Positions 32,665-40,757 of a stretch of DNA of 42,786 nucleotides are shown here, in pieces (within the stretch, counting starts at the first letter, position 1; the number at the start of each line of letters is the position of its first letter). Origin of the DNA: Bradyrhizobium zhengyangense (GTDB lineage Bacteria; Pseudomonadota; Alphaproteobacteria; Rhizobiales; Xanthobacteraceae); contig NZ_JAKLUA010000029.1 in the NCBI RefSeq assembly GCF_022012435.1, positions 1-42,786 of the forward strand. The letters run 5' to 3'. Position numbers and translations under genes: made by a program. The notes below the pieces were generated by a model. That model made no database searches and was not told where the DNA came from. It worked only from the letters and a program-made list of their open reading frames with translations.

Positions 32665-33894
32665 TCAGCCCTCTCCTTCAGACAAATCGACGGAAGAGCC
32701 GCTGCCACCATGATCGCCTGAGCGGATCGCCTGGCCGGCTGCCGATGCACCGTGCCGAATGGTCTCGGCGCGCCTCATGCGTCGCGCCCAATCGGGCTGC
32801 CCTTCGGCCGAAGTGTTCGCGGTCTGCGCACCGGCTTCCCCACCTCTGCCGAGCGCAGCCGCTGCACGACGCAACGGGCTCATGGCAGTCGAGCTGCCCG
32901 CCTCCGCAAGGCCAGCAATGCCGCCGCTCCGATAGGCGGCGGCTGCCCCGCTCATCACTGCGCCGCCACCGCCCGCTGCACCTGCAATCGCACCGGCAGC
33001 CAGACCAGCACCGCCGGCGGCAATGCCTGCACCCGCCGCAACAATACCGCCGGCAGCAAGGCCTGTTCCAATCGCGGCGCCGGCGCCGAGCTGCGGCCCG
33101 CCGGACACCAGACCGTTTGCAATCCCGGGACCAAAAATGCCGAGGCCCAGCAAGGAGAGCGCAGCAAGGACCAGCGTCATCGCGTCTTCGATTGTTGGCT
33201 GGTCGCCGTCAAAGCCAGCGGTGAACTGCGAGAACAGGGTCGAGCCGATGCCGACGATGACGGCCAGCACCAGAACCTTGATTCCAGAGGATATGACGTT
33301 GCCAAGGACCCGTTCTGCCGCGAATGCGGTCTTCCCAAACAAGCCAAAGGGAATGAGCACAAAGCCCGCCAGCGTCGTCAGCTTGAACTCGATCAGGGTG
33401 ACGAAGAGCTGGATCGCCAGAATGAAGAAGGCGAGCAGCACCACGGCCCACGCGAACAGGAGAACGACGATCTGGACGAAATTCTCGAAGAAGCTGATGT
33501 AGCCCATCAGGTTCGACATCGAATCGAGCAGCGGTCGGCCGGCGTCGAGACCGACCTGCGCGATCTTTCCCGGTCGCAGTAAATCCGATGCAGACAAGCT
33601 TGCGCCGGATGCCTTCAGCCCAAGACCGGCAAAGCTCTCGAAGACGATGCGTGCGAGGCTATTCCAGTTGCCAATGAGCCAGGCAAAAACACCGACGAAG
33701 AGCGTCTTCCTGACGAGGCGCGCGAAAATGTCCTCGTCCGTTCCCCAACTCCAGAACAGCGCGGCGAGCGTGATATCAATCGCAGCCAAGGTCGTTGCGA
33801 GGTATCCGACCTCACTCCCCAGCAACCCGAAGCCATTGTCGATATAACGCGTGAACGTTTCCAGGAACTGGTCGATGATACCCGTACTGGTCAT
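32665..33894 (-). CDS. trbL: Conjugal transfer protein TrbL (VirB6-like)
   Basis: This 409-residue polytopic inner-membrane protein has several hydrophobic segments (GYLATTLAAIDITLAALFWS; IVVLLFAWAVVLLAFFILAI; LTTLAGFVLIPFGLFGKTAF), then a long Gly/Ala-rich stretch and a charged C-terminal tail. This is the usual TrbL architecture. ATG 33894 overlaps the trbK stop (ATGA). It forms part of the inner-membrane channel. Confidence 0.92.
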   Translation of the reverse strand: MTSTGIIDQFLETFTRYIDNGFGLLGSEVGYLATTLAAIDITLAALFWSWGTDEDIFARLVRKTLFVGVFAWLIGNWNSLARIVFESFAGLGLKASGASLSASDLLRPGKIAQVGLDAGRPLLDSMSNLMGYISFFENFVQIVVLLFAWAVVLLAFFILAIQLFVTLIEFKLTTLAGFVLIPFGLFGKTAFAAERVLGNVISSGIKVLVLAVIVGIGSTLFSQFTAGFDGDQPTIEDAMTLVLAALSLLGLGIFGPGIANGLVSGGPQLGAGAAIGTGLAAGGIVAAGAGIAAGGAGLAAGAIAGAAGGGGAVMSGAAAAYRSGGIAGLAEAGSSTAMSPLRRAAAALGRGGEAGAQTANTSAEGQPDWARRMRRAETIRHGASAAGQAIRSGDHGGSGSSVDLSEGEG

Positions 33895-34262
33895 GGCTTG
33901 CTCACCTTGGGTGCCGCCAGGGATGGATATCCTTGTGGGATTCGGCTCTGATCCTTCGGCGGGGGTGCCCACCCTGCGGTGGAATCGTCCTGGCCGGGAT
34001 CCGCGGGACCGTTCTTCTTGCCAAAAAAGCGGCTCCGGTTCTCGGCCCAAATCTGCCGGCAATGCCGATAACCTGTTGCTTCCTCCGCAATGACTCTGCG
34101 GCAGCGTGCGAGGTCAGAGTTGGTCGCATCTGTCGTCTGTCCCGCCTTCGGCAGCGCGGGCGACTCGTCGCCACCGCGAAGCTGAATCGTAAAGGCAGTG
34201 ACGACCAGCACGCCGACTGTCGTAAGCAGCGACAACGCCTTGAATGCCCGGATGTCAGTCAT
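33891..34262 (-). CDS. trbK: TrbK-alt, putative entry exclusion protein
   Basis: This 123-residue protein has one N-terminal membrane helix (ALSLLTTVGVLVVTAFTIQL) and the conserved Cys pair region DLARCRRVIAEEATGYRHCR, then IWAENRSRFF, characteristic of the alternative TrbK type in alphaproteobacterial trb operons. It differs from the small RP4 TrbK lipoprotein. Its proposed role is to block redundant transfer into cells already holding the element. It overlaps trbJ and trbL start/stop codons. Confidence 0.85.
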   Translation of the reverse strand: MTDIRAFKALSLLTTVGVLVVTAFTIQLRGGDESPALPKAGQTTDATNSDLARCRRVIAEEATGYRHCRQIWAENRSRFFGKKNGPADPGQDDSTAGWAPPPKDQSRIPQGYPSLAAPKVSKP

Positions 34263-34990
34263 CAGTGGAACATGCGCACGTTGGATGATCGATAGCCCTG
34301 CCCTTGCGCGAGAAACCGTCGGAGCTGTTCGCGGCCCTGGTCCTGGGCCGCCGCTCGCTGCGCTGCTTCAAGGCTTTGCGCCCTGCCCTGCGCCGTCACG
34401 ACGGCCGTGAGGTCGGCGAGCTGCTGCGCGTTCAGTGCGAGAATCTGATTGCCGGCCTGCGTTGCTTGCAGAGCGCCGCTGGCGCCTTGACTTGATGATA
34501 CGAGCGCTGACGTCTGGGTGCGGTTGGTGTCGAGGTTGCCAACGATGCCCGCCTGGACACGAAGCGCGTCTTGTGTTGCCGCGTAAGTATTCTGCCACCG
34601 CGATTGAGCGTTGGTGACCAGCACCTGGCTCGACTGGCTGCCAGTGGCCGGCGCGTAGCTGGTCGAGAACGCGCGATCGATCTGCTGGACGTCGTAGGCG
34701 ATCCGTTGGGCCTGGGCGAGCAATTGCTGGGTCCGCTCAATCGAGGATTGCAGTTGCTGCAGCGAAGAGTATGGGAGGTTTGCTAGATTCCTCGCCTGAT
34801 TGATCAGCATCTGCGCCTCGTTCTGTAACGAGGTGATCTGGTTGTTGATCTGCTCGAGCTCTCGAGCAGCTGTCAGGACGTTCTGAACGTAGTTGTTGGG
34901 ATCGAAGACGATCAGCGCCCGTGCGGGCATTGCGAAGCCAAGCACGAGGGTAACCGCGCTGGCGGCCGCCAGCAGGCCAAGTCGTCTCAT
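34262..34990 (-). CDS. trbJ: Conjugal transfer protein TrbJ (VirB5-like)
   Basis: This 242-residue exported protein has a signal peptide (RLGLLAAASAVTLVLGFAMPARA) and the typical start of the mature chain, LIVFDPNNYVQNVLTAAREL. A long helical Gln-rich region follows (NNQITSLQNEAQMLINQARN). VirB5-type proteins are minor pilus components. Its start overlaps the trbE stop by four bases. Confidence 0.92.
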   Translation of the reverse strand: MRRLGLLAAASAVTLVLGFAMPARALIVFDPNNYVQNVLTAARELEQINNQITSLQNEAQMLINQARNLANLPYSSLQQLQSSIERTQQLLAQAQRIAYDVQQIDRAFSTSYAPATGSQSSQVLVTNAQSRWQNTYAATQDALRVQAGIVGNLDTNRTQTSALVSSSQGASGALQATQAGNQILALNAQQLADLTAVVTAQGRAQSLEAAQRAAAQDQGREQLRRFLAQGQGYRSSNVRMFH

Positions 34991-37428
34991 AGGGATTTCT
35001 CCAGATTGACGAGATTGGGGATCAGGTCCAGGGCCCAGGCGACGCCACGGTGCTGGAGCCAGGCCGGCACAAACCCGTCAGGGCCATGTTCGGCGAGGAG
35101 TTGCGCGATGGCAGCCTGATCTGTCCTAGAAGAGGCTGCGGCAAAGGCGAGCGCAACCTCGCCAAGGCCAAGTTCGAACATCCGGTTGCCACGACGGGAC
35201 TGGCAGTAATAGTCGCGCTTTGGCGTTGCCCGGCTCAATAACTCGATCTGGCGGTCGTTGAGGCCGAAGCGCCGATAGATTGCGGAGATCTGTGGCTCGA
35301 TCGCCCGTTCATTCGGCAGCAGCAGGCGCGTTGGGCAGCTTTCGATGATCGCCGGCGCGATCGCGGACCCGTCGATGTCCGAAAGAGACTGAGTGGCAAA
35401 GATGACGGACGCATTCTTCTTCCGAAGCGTCTTCAACCATTCCCGGAGTTGCCCCGCAAAGTCGTCATCATCAAGCGCAAGCCAGCCTTCATCGACAATC
35501 AGGAGTGTCGGCCGACCATCGAGGCGGCCTTCGATCCGGTGAAAGAGGTAGGCCAGCACAGCCGGTGCCGCGCTCGTTCCGATCAAGCCCTCGGTCTCGA
35601 ACGCCTGGACCGAGGCCTCGCCCAGGCGTTCGAACTCGGCATCGAGCAGCCGCCCGGAGGGACCGCCCAGGCAATAGGGCTGCAAGGCACGCTTCAGGGA
35701 GTTGGATTGCAGGAGCACTGACAGGCCCGTCAGGGTGCGCTCCTCCCGCGGCGCCGAAGCGAGAGACGTCAGCGCCGACCACAAATGATCTTTCACCTCC
35801 GGGGTGATCTCGATCCTTTCCCGCGCCAGGATCGCGCGGATCCATTCCGTCGCCCATCCGCACTCTGAGGGATCATCGATCCAGGCCAGCGGCTGCAAAG
35901 CCACGGGCCGATCGCCACCATCGGACAATGCACCGCCGAGATCATGCCAGTCACCACCCATGCCAAGCGCGGCCGCCCGGATCGAACCACCGAAGTCGAA
36001 CGCAAAGACCTGAGAGTTCGGATACCGCCTGAATTGCATCGCAATCAAGGCAAGCAGGACCGACTTGCCAGCGCCCGTCGGTCCCACAACAAGGGTATGG
36101 CCGACATCCCCGACGTGAAGCGAAAACCGGAACGGAGTCGATCCCTCGGTCTTGCCGAACAGGAGCGGCGGACCCTTGAAGTGGAGATCCCTCGCCTCGC
36201 CCGCCCACACGGCCGACATCGGGATCATGTGGACGAGATTGAGCGTCGAAACCGGCGGCTGCCGCACGTTGGCGTAGACGTGCCCGGGCAGACTGCCGAG
36301 CCAGGCTTCGACGGCGTTCACCGTCTCGATCATGCAGGTGAAATCGCGCCCCTGAATGACCTTCTCGACCAGCCGCAGCTTCTCGTCGGCTGCATTTGAA
36401 TCGCGGTCCCACACCGTGATGGTTGCCGTGACAAAGGCCTGCCCGACCTGATCCGATCCCAGCTCCTGCAATGCAGCGTCAGCATCAAGCGCCTTGTTGT
36501 GGGCGTCGGTATCGAGCAGCGTCGACGCCTCGCCGGTCATGACCTCCTTGAGGATGGCGCCGATCGATTTTCTCTTGGCGAACCACTGCCGGCGAATCCT
36601 GGTCAGCAGCCTAGTGGCATCGGTCTTGTCGAGCATGATCGCCCGGGTCGACCACCGATACGAAAACGCCAGGCGATTCAAGTCGTCCAGAATTCCCGGA
36701 GTCGTCGCGCCCGGGAAGCCAACGATCGTCAGAACCCGCAGGTTGGCTGAGCCCAGCATCGGCTCCAGTCCACCGGTCAGCGGCTGGTCGGCCAACAGCG
36801 CATCGATGTACATCGGAATTTCCGGCACTCGAACGCGATGACGCCTGGTCGAGATCGTGGAATGCAGATAGGTCAGCGTGTCCTGATCATTGAGCCATGC
36901 ACATTCGGGCATGAACCCTTCGACCAGTTGCAGCACGCGGCTCGTTTGATCGACAAATCCGCGGAGGACCTCGCGGGCGTCCGCTCCCGCGGAGCGATCC
37001 CGCCCCTCGTAAAGCAGTTGCTCTGCCCTGGCGGCCCCTTCCTCTGGAGGCAGATAGAGGAAGGTCAGGAAATAGCTGGACTCATAATGGGCACCCGCCT
37101 CCTCGAACTGCGCCCGGCGCTCGGCGTCGACCAGCGCAGATGCGACATCCGGAAAGATGTTCGGCGGGTAACTCCCCGCAAAATGGCGCTGCGCCTCGAC
37201 GAATACTGCCCAGCCCGATCCGAGGCGGCGAAGTGCATTGTTCAGACGCCCGGCTACGGCGACAAGTTCTGCCTGCACTGCGCTATCGAGGTCTGGTCCC
37301 CGGAACCTTGCTGTCCGCTGAAACGAGCCGTCCTTGTTCAGGATGATTCCTTCATCGACAAGGGCTGCCCAGGGCAGGAAGTCAGCAAGGCGCGCGCCGG
37401 AATGACGATATTCAGCAAGGTTCAACAT
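34987..37428 (-). CDS. trbE: Conjugal transfer ATPase TrbE (VirB4-like)
   Basis: This 813-residue protein begins MLNLAEYRHSGARLADFLPW, the usual TrbE start. It carries Walker A VVGPTGAGKSVLLALI (about residue 448) and Walker B PTLLIVDEGWLALDDDD (about residue 643), followed by KKNASVIFATQSLSDI. The VirB4 ATPase powers assembly of the transfer channel at the inner membrane. ATG 37428 lies ten bp after the trbD stop. The frame extends upstream, but only as a shadow of trbD. Domains look complete and undamaged. Confidence 0.94.
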   Translation of the reverse strand: MLNLAEYRHSGARLADFLPWAALVDEGIILNKDGSFQRTARFRGPDLDSAVQAELVAVAGRLNNALRRLGSGWAVFVEAQRHFAGSYPPNIFPDVASALVDAERRAQFEEAGAHYESSYFLTFLYLPPEEGAARAEQLLYEGRDRSAGADAREVLRGFVDQTSRVLQLVEGFMPECAWLNDQDTLTYLHSTISTRRHRVRVPEIPMYIDALLADQPLTGGLEPMLGSANLRVLTIVGFPGATTPGILDDLNRLAFSYRWSTRAIMLDKTDATRLLTRIRRQWFAKRKSIGAILKEVMTGEASTLLDTDAHNKALDADAALQELGSDQVGQAFVTATITVWDRDSNAADEKLRLVEKVIQGRDFTCMIETVNAVEAWLGSLPGHVYANVRQPPVSTLNLVHMIPMSAVWAGEARDLHFKGPPLLFGKTEGSTPFRFSLHVGDVGHTLVVGPTGAGKSVLLALIAMQFRRYPNSQVFAFDFGGSIRAAALGMGGDWHDLGGALSDGGDRPVALQPLAWIDDPSECGWATEWIRAILARERIEITPEVKDHLWSALTSLASAPREERTLTGLSVLLQSNSLKRALQPYCLGGPSGRLLDAEFERLGEASVQAFETEGLIGTSAAPAVLAYLFHRIEGRLDGRPTLLIVDEGWLALDDDDFAGQLREWLKTLRKKNASVIFATQSLSDIDGSAIAPAIIESCPTRLLLPNERAIEPQISAIYRRFGLNDRQIELLSRATPKRDYYCQSRRGNRMFELGLGEVALAFAAASSRTDQAAIAQLLAEHGPDGFVPAWLQHRGVAWALDLIPNLVNLEKSL

Positions 37429-37438
37429 GGCCGAGAAC

Positions 37439-37702
37439 TCAGAGGTTAAGATGACCGGGAATGCGCAGATGTCGGCGCACCACATCGACAAAGGCGGGAT
37501 CGCGTTTGGCGGCCCAGACGGCGGCCATGTGGCCGATGAACCAGAGGACAAGACCCGCGATCCAAAGCCGCAATCCAAGCCCAAGGGCCGCCGCCAGCGT
37601 GCCGTTGATGATCGCGACCGACCGTGGCGCGCCGCCCATCAGGATTGGCTCGGTGAGTGCGCGGTGAACCGGCACAACAAAGCCTGTGACCGGTTCTTCC
37701 AT
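37439..37702 (-). CDS. trbD: Conjugal transfer protein TrbD (VirB3-like)
   Basis: This 87-residue inner-membrane protein shows VVPVHRALTEPILMGGAPRS and two hydrophobic helices (VAIINGTLAAALGLGLRLWI; AGLVLWFIGHMAAVWAAKRD), the VirB3 pattern. It starts on the last base of the trbC stop codon, so translation is coupled. Confidence 0.9.
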   Translation of the reverse strand: MEEPVTGFVVPVHRALTEPILMGGAPRSVAIINGTLAAALGLGLRLWIAGLVLWFIGHMAAVWAAKRDPAFVDVVRRHLRIPGHLNL

Positions 37703-38028
37703 CAGATCACCACGCCGCCGCCGAAAGAGAAGAACGACAAAAAGAAACTCGAAGCCGCGAACGCGATCGACAGACCAAACACGATCTGGATCAGCCTGCG
37801 GAAACCACCCGACGAATCCCCGAACGCGAGCGTGAGCCCGGTCACGACGATGATGATGACCGCAATGATCTTGGCGACCGGCCCCTCAACCGACTGAAGG
37901 ATCTGGTTGAGCGGTTGCTCCCACGGCATGTTCGAGCCGGCAGCCCATGCCGGCGCCGACGCCAGAAGAACCGCGCCAGAGGCGACCGATGAAGCGACAC
38001 CTCGACGGAAACGAAATTGCAGACGCAT
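37702..38028 (-). CDS. trbC: Conjugal transfer pilin TrbC (VirB2-like)
   Basis: This 108-residue pilin precursor has a long signal sequence (SSVASGAVLLASAPAWAAGS) and two hydrophobic segments (VAKIIAVIIIVVTGLTLAFG; LIQIVFGLSIAFAASSFFLS), as in VirB2/TrbC. The processed subunit forms the conjugative pilus. ATG 38028 lies one base after the trbB stop; a longer frame to 38070 is a trbB shadow. Confidence 0.9.
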   Translation of the reverse strand: MRLQFRFRRGVASSVASGAVLLASAPAWAAGSNMPWEQPLNQILQSVEGPVAKIIAVIIIVVTGLTLAFGDSSGGFRRLIQIVFGLSIAFAASSFFLSFFSFGGGVVI

Positions 38029-38029
38029 G

Positions 38030-38992
38030 TCAGTCTCCTGCTGATGAAAGGCTGTAGTCGCCGGCGCCACTCAGCCCCGTGACGAGCGCGAGCTCAGTGA
38101 GGCGACGGTCCGCGCCGCGCCCCGCAAGCACGGCAACGAGGTTGATGGTTTCGGCGATCAGAGCACGCGGAACCGTGATGACGGCTTCCTGGATGAGTTG
38201 CTCAAGACGCCGCAGCGCTCCGAGCGCGCTACCCGCATGAATAGTGCCGATACCGCCGGGATGACCGGTGCCCCAGGCCTTGAGCAGATCAAGTGCTTCG
38301 GCACCACGGACCTCACCCACCGGGATACGATCGGGACGCAGTCGCAGCGAGGACCGAACGAGGTCCGAGAGCGATGCGACGCCATCCCTGGTCCGTAAGG
38401 CTACAAGATTGGGCGCCTTGCACTGAAGTTCGCGCGTATCTTCGATCAACACGACCCGATCGGAACTCTTTGCCACCTCGGCCAGGAGCGCATTCGTCAA
38501 TGTTGTCTTGCCGGTCGATGTCCCACCGGCGACCAGAATGTTCTTCCGTACGGCGACTGCGTTCTGCAGGATCTTGGCCTGCTCCGAGGTCATGATCCCC
38601 CTGCGGACGTAGTCGTCCAGCGTAAACACGGCGACGGCAGGCTTGCGGATCGCAAATGCCGGTGCCGCGACGACCGGCGGCAACAGACCTTCAAAACGCT
38701 CGCCGGTCCCAGGCAGTTCGGCCGAAACCCGTGGCGCGCCGGCGTGCACCTCCGCACCTACGTGGTGCGCTACCAGACGAACAATGCGCTCGCCGTCCGC
38801 GGCCGACAGAGTTTCGCCTGTGTCCATCAGGCCATTCAACAAGCGGTCGATCCACAGCCGCCCATCTGGGTTGAGCATCACCTCGATGATCGCTTCGTCT
38901 TCGAGGTAGCCGGAGATCGCAGAGCCAAGCGCGCTGCGCAGCATTCGCGCGCCGCGCGAACTCGCTTCCGATTGAATGGAATGGATTGACAC
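38030..38992 (-). CDS. trbB: Conjugal transfer ATPase TrbB (VirB11-like)
   Basis: This protein of about 320 residues has an N-terminal domain (SSRGARMLRSALGSAISGYL, IEVMLNPDGRLWIDRL) and a RecA-like domain with Walker A VAGGTSTGKTTLTNAL (about residue 150), Asp box VVLIEDTRELQC and GTGHPGGIGTIHAGSALGAL. It forms a hexameric secretion ATPase with TrbE. The GTG at 38992 behind a GGGGG stretch was taken as start because the family start fits there; a TTG at 39022 is the alternative. First gene of the trb operon. Confidence 0.92.
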   Translation of the reverse strand: MSIHSIQSEASSRGARMLRSALGSAISGYLEDEAIIEVMLNPDGRLWIDRLLNGLMDTGETLSAADGERIVRLVAHHVGAEVHAGAPRVSAELPGTGERFEGLLPPVVAAPAFAIRKPAVAVFTLDDYVRRGIMTSEQAKILQNAVAVRKNILVAGGTSTGKTTLTNALLAEVAKSSDRVVLIEDTRELQCKAPNLVALRTRDGVASLSDLVRSSLRLRPDRIPVGEVRGAEALDLLKAWGTGHPGGIGTIHAGSALGALRRLEQLIQEAVITVPRALIAETINLVAVLAGRGADRRLTELALVTGLSGAGDYSLSSAGD

Positions 38993-39022
38993 CGTTCGCC
39001 CCCACCGAATGAGAGCGTCCAA

Positions 39023-39486
39023 AGACGGCCCTCAGATGGGGATGATTAAGAAAGGCATTAACGGACTTCGTGCAACAATGGCTTTCAGTGATCGTAGATT
39101 AGCGAAGAAAAAGAAAGACTGAGAACTGATCTCTGAGGACTACTCAATCGTATCGGTTCGCTGCAAGTCAGTTCTCACCACTCAGCATCAAACATTCTGA
39201 GGCTCTTATGCTTCCAACCCGTTCCTCCGCGCCCTTTGTTGGCTAGGCTCGAATCAACTGCATGCCGGCAACTTGGAGGCCGGCAAGGATGCGAGACAAA
39301 ACGCGGATAGAAGGACGAACGATTTCCCCGAAGGTAAAGCTGTGCGCCACCAAGCGCACACAAACTAGTTTCCCCATTATCCACAGCTCGGGGCCCGCAC
39401 GCGCTTGACAGCGCTGTTGATTTGAAACCAGGCGAGAATAACCTCGGCGATGTTTCCAGGCGGAAATTTGTTACAGGGGGAATTCC
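39023..39486. other. Region upstream of trbB with inverted repeats
   Basis: No gene is supported here. A 10-bp inverted repeat TGAGAACTGA/TCAGTTCTCA (39120-39129 with 39168-39177) lies about 130 bp before trbB. A perfect DnaA-box match TTATCCACA (39377-39385) and a palindrome ACAGCGCTGT (39408-39417) follow. The trb promoter should lie here, but no clear -35/-10 pair was identified. Confidence 0.45.
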
Positions 39487-39576
39487 ATGGACAAGATCGA
39501 ACGAGCTTTTGTGCTCACAGCGCTGGCCGGCTTCTATGGGATGATCGCTGGGCTGACTTGGCTGATGGCGGGCTAA
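39487..39576 (+). CDS. Possible tiny membrane protein, 29 aa
   Basis: ATG 39487 is preceded by AGGGGGAA. The frame reads MDKIERAFVLTALAGFYGMI, then AGLTWLMAG, and a TAA: a charged N-terminus and one hydrophobic helix of about 20 residues. The composition and ribosome-binding site support translation, but it is below normal gene-calling size and no family is recognised. It is transcribed away from trbB. Confidence 0.4.
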   Translation: MDKIERAFVLTALAGFYGMIAGLTWLMAG

Positions 39577-39602
39577 CATATTCTCAAAGAAAAGGGCCCA
39601 GA

Positions 39603-39693
39603 GTGCCTTGAGATACCTCAAGCCCAGCAGCAAACTGTTAGGCTGTATGCTGACTGTGTCACAGTCGCACTCCCGTGCCTTGAGGCATGTCAA
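39603..39693. promoter_or_regulatory. Two TTGA-N6-TCAA palindromes in direct repeat
   Basis: TTGAGATACCTCAA (39608-39621) and TTGAGGCATGTCAA (39680-39693) each carry TTGA and TCAA six bases apart, and both follow the same GTGCC, so GTGCCTTGAG is repeated 72 bp apart. The spacing is that of FNR/FixK-type sites, although the inner bases differ from TTGAT-N4-ATCAA. They may be paired sites for a regulator of the broken vanZ gene or of transfer genes. Confidence 0.4.
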
Positions 39694-39735
39694 ACGGCAT
39701 CAGACTCAGGCTCTAGATTTAACCCGGAGCGCAGG

Positions 39736-40207
39736 CATCAAGCTTAACGCGCGAGTTCGGTTGCGACGTGCACGCTGCTTGATGTCATTAGTCGCCTGGA
39801 CATGGTCCGGCTTCATGACATTTGCGACGTTATCGCCCCCTCTTCGCGACCCGAACTGACGGAAACGGAGCCTCCGATCGCCCTGCTCTTTAAACATGTC
39901 GGGGCGTTCGGGGTGGTCAGATTTCTCCTGTTCTGCGCCTATCCAGCGCGTCACCGCCAGATCCGCAACTTCATAGTCTGCGCAACGATCGGATTGGAAA
40001 TTCTCCAGCTGCTCGTGCCCGTGTAAGCGACCTCTTGGAAAAACTTGTGGGAGCGGGTGCGGGAATGCTTGTGGCTGTCTGGCTGCTGAGCGTGCTGGCG
40101 TCACGGGGGTGGAAATTTCGGAATGATCCGGGAGATGTTGAGCTATTCGCTGGACTGCAGGGCTGGTCGTTTTGGCCGCGGCCCTAGTGATTGCCCAAAA
40201 TCTGTGA
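39736..40207 (+). pseudogene. Frameshifted VanZ-family membrane protein
   Basis: Pieces of a VanZ-like protein occur in order in different frames: LMSLVAWTWSGFMTFATLSP (near 39780-39840), ELTETEPPIALLFKHVGAFG and VVRFLLFCAYPARHR, then TIGLEILQLLVP up to about 40020. SDLLEKLVGAGAGMLVAVWL, then LSVLASRGWKFRNDPGDVEL, follow in another frame, and AGLVVLAAALVIAQNL runs to the TGA at 40205-40207. At least three frameshifts are needed. The intact protein would be about 150 residues with four membrane helices. Confidence 0.6.
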
Positions 40208-40226
40208 CATGCGGGGACGAGATGTC

Positions 40227-40367
40227 CTAGGTAGAGGAGTTTGTTCGAGGCTTTTGCCGTTCATACTGCACCGCAGCCACGGCTCCGATCGCGACTACAA
40301 TGAGGATGGCCCAGGGGCTTCCAGGTGCGACGCAGTTGATACAGGTGGTGATGATTTCGGTGCTCAT
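40227..40367 (-). CDS. Small single-pass membrane protein, 46 aa
   Basis: ATG 40367 follows GGAGAAAG at good spacing. The frame reads MSTEIITTCINCVAPGSPWA, then ILIVVAIGAVAAVQYERQKP and a short tail to a TAG. It has two cysteines near the N-terminus, one membrane helix and a basic end. The strand is that of the trb genes. No family recognised; the ribosome-binding site and clean layout make translation likely. Confidence 0.5.
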   Translation of the reverse strand: MSTEIITTCINCVAPGSPWAILIVVAIGAVAAVQYERQKPRTNSST

Positions 40368-40595
40368 CTGACTTTCTCCAGGCGACACGAACATTTCTGC
40401 GGGCACTCAGCGGAGCGAGTCAACCTCTTAATCGTACTTCAGGCGAATTGACTCAACCACGGCGGGAAGGTGGAATGCCCTTTTCGAAGGGTATGTTATG
40501 CGTCTTTCTTTATGTCGGCGCTTTCGAAGTTGGCCCTCCTCTTGACATCTCAGCGCGCCGACAAACGTGAAGCCGGCAGGATTCTGTCAACGGTG

Positions 40596-40757
40596 CTAAA
40601 GCCAGACGCCTTGGGAACCCAAGAGCACGGCCAGGAGCGAGGCCAGGAGACCGATTCCTGAAAAAATGGCGACTGCGAATAGTTGGTCGGAGTCGGTATT
40701 CGACGAGGCGGATTTGCGAGCGCAAATCGCTGGTGCTGAAATGGACGTTGGCATCAT
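40596..40757 (-). CDS. Small C-tail membrane protein, 53 aa
   Basis: Tandem ATGs at 40757 and 40754 follow GGGGAG. The product reads MMPTSISAPAICARKSASSN, then TDSDQLFAVAIFSGIGLLAS and LLAVLLGSQGVWL, i.e. a polar N-terminal part and one strong membrane helix at the C-terminus. It resembles small proteins with a DQLFA.A.FSGIGLL motif that I recall from Bradyrhizobium. Function unknown. The overlapping plus-strand frame (40666-40920) has no membrane or family character and was not called. Confidence 0.5.
   Translation of the reverse strand: MMPTSISAPAICARKSASSNTDSDQLFAVAIFSGIGLLASLLAVLLGSQGVWL

Noticed and set aside
39175..39693. Minus-strand 172-codon frame upstream of trbB
   Set aside because: It crosses inverted repeats and the tiny plus-strand ORF, and its composition is not protein-like.
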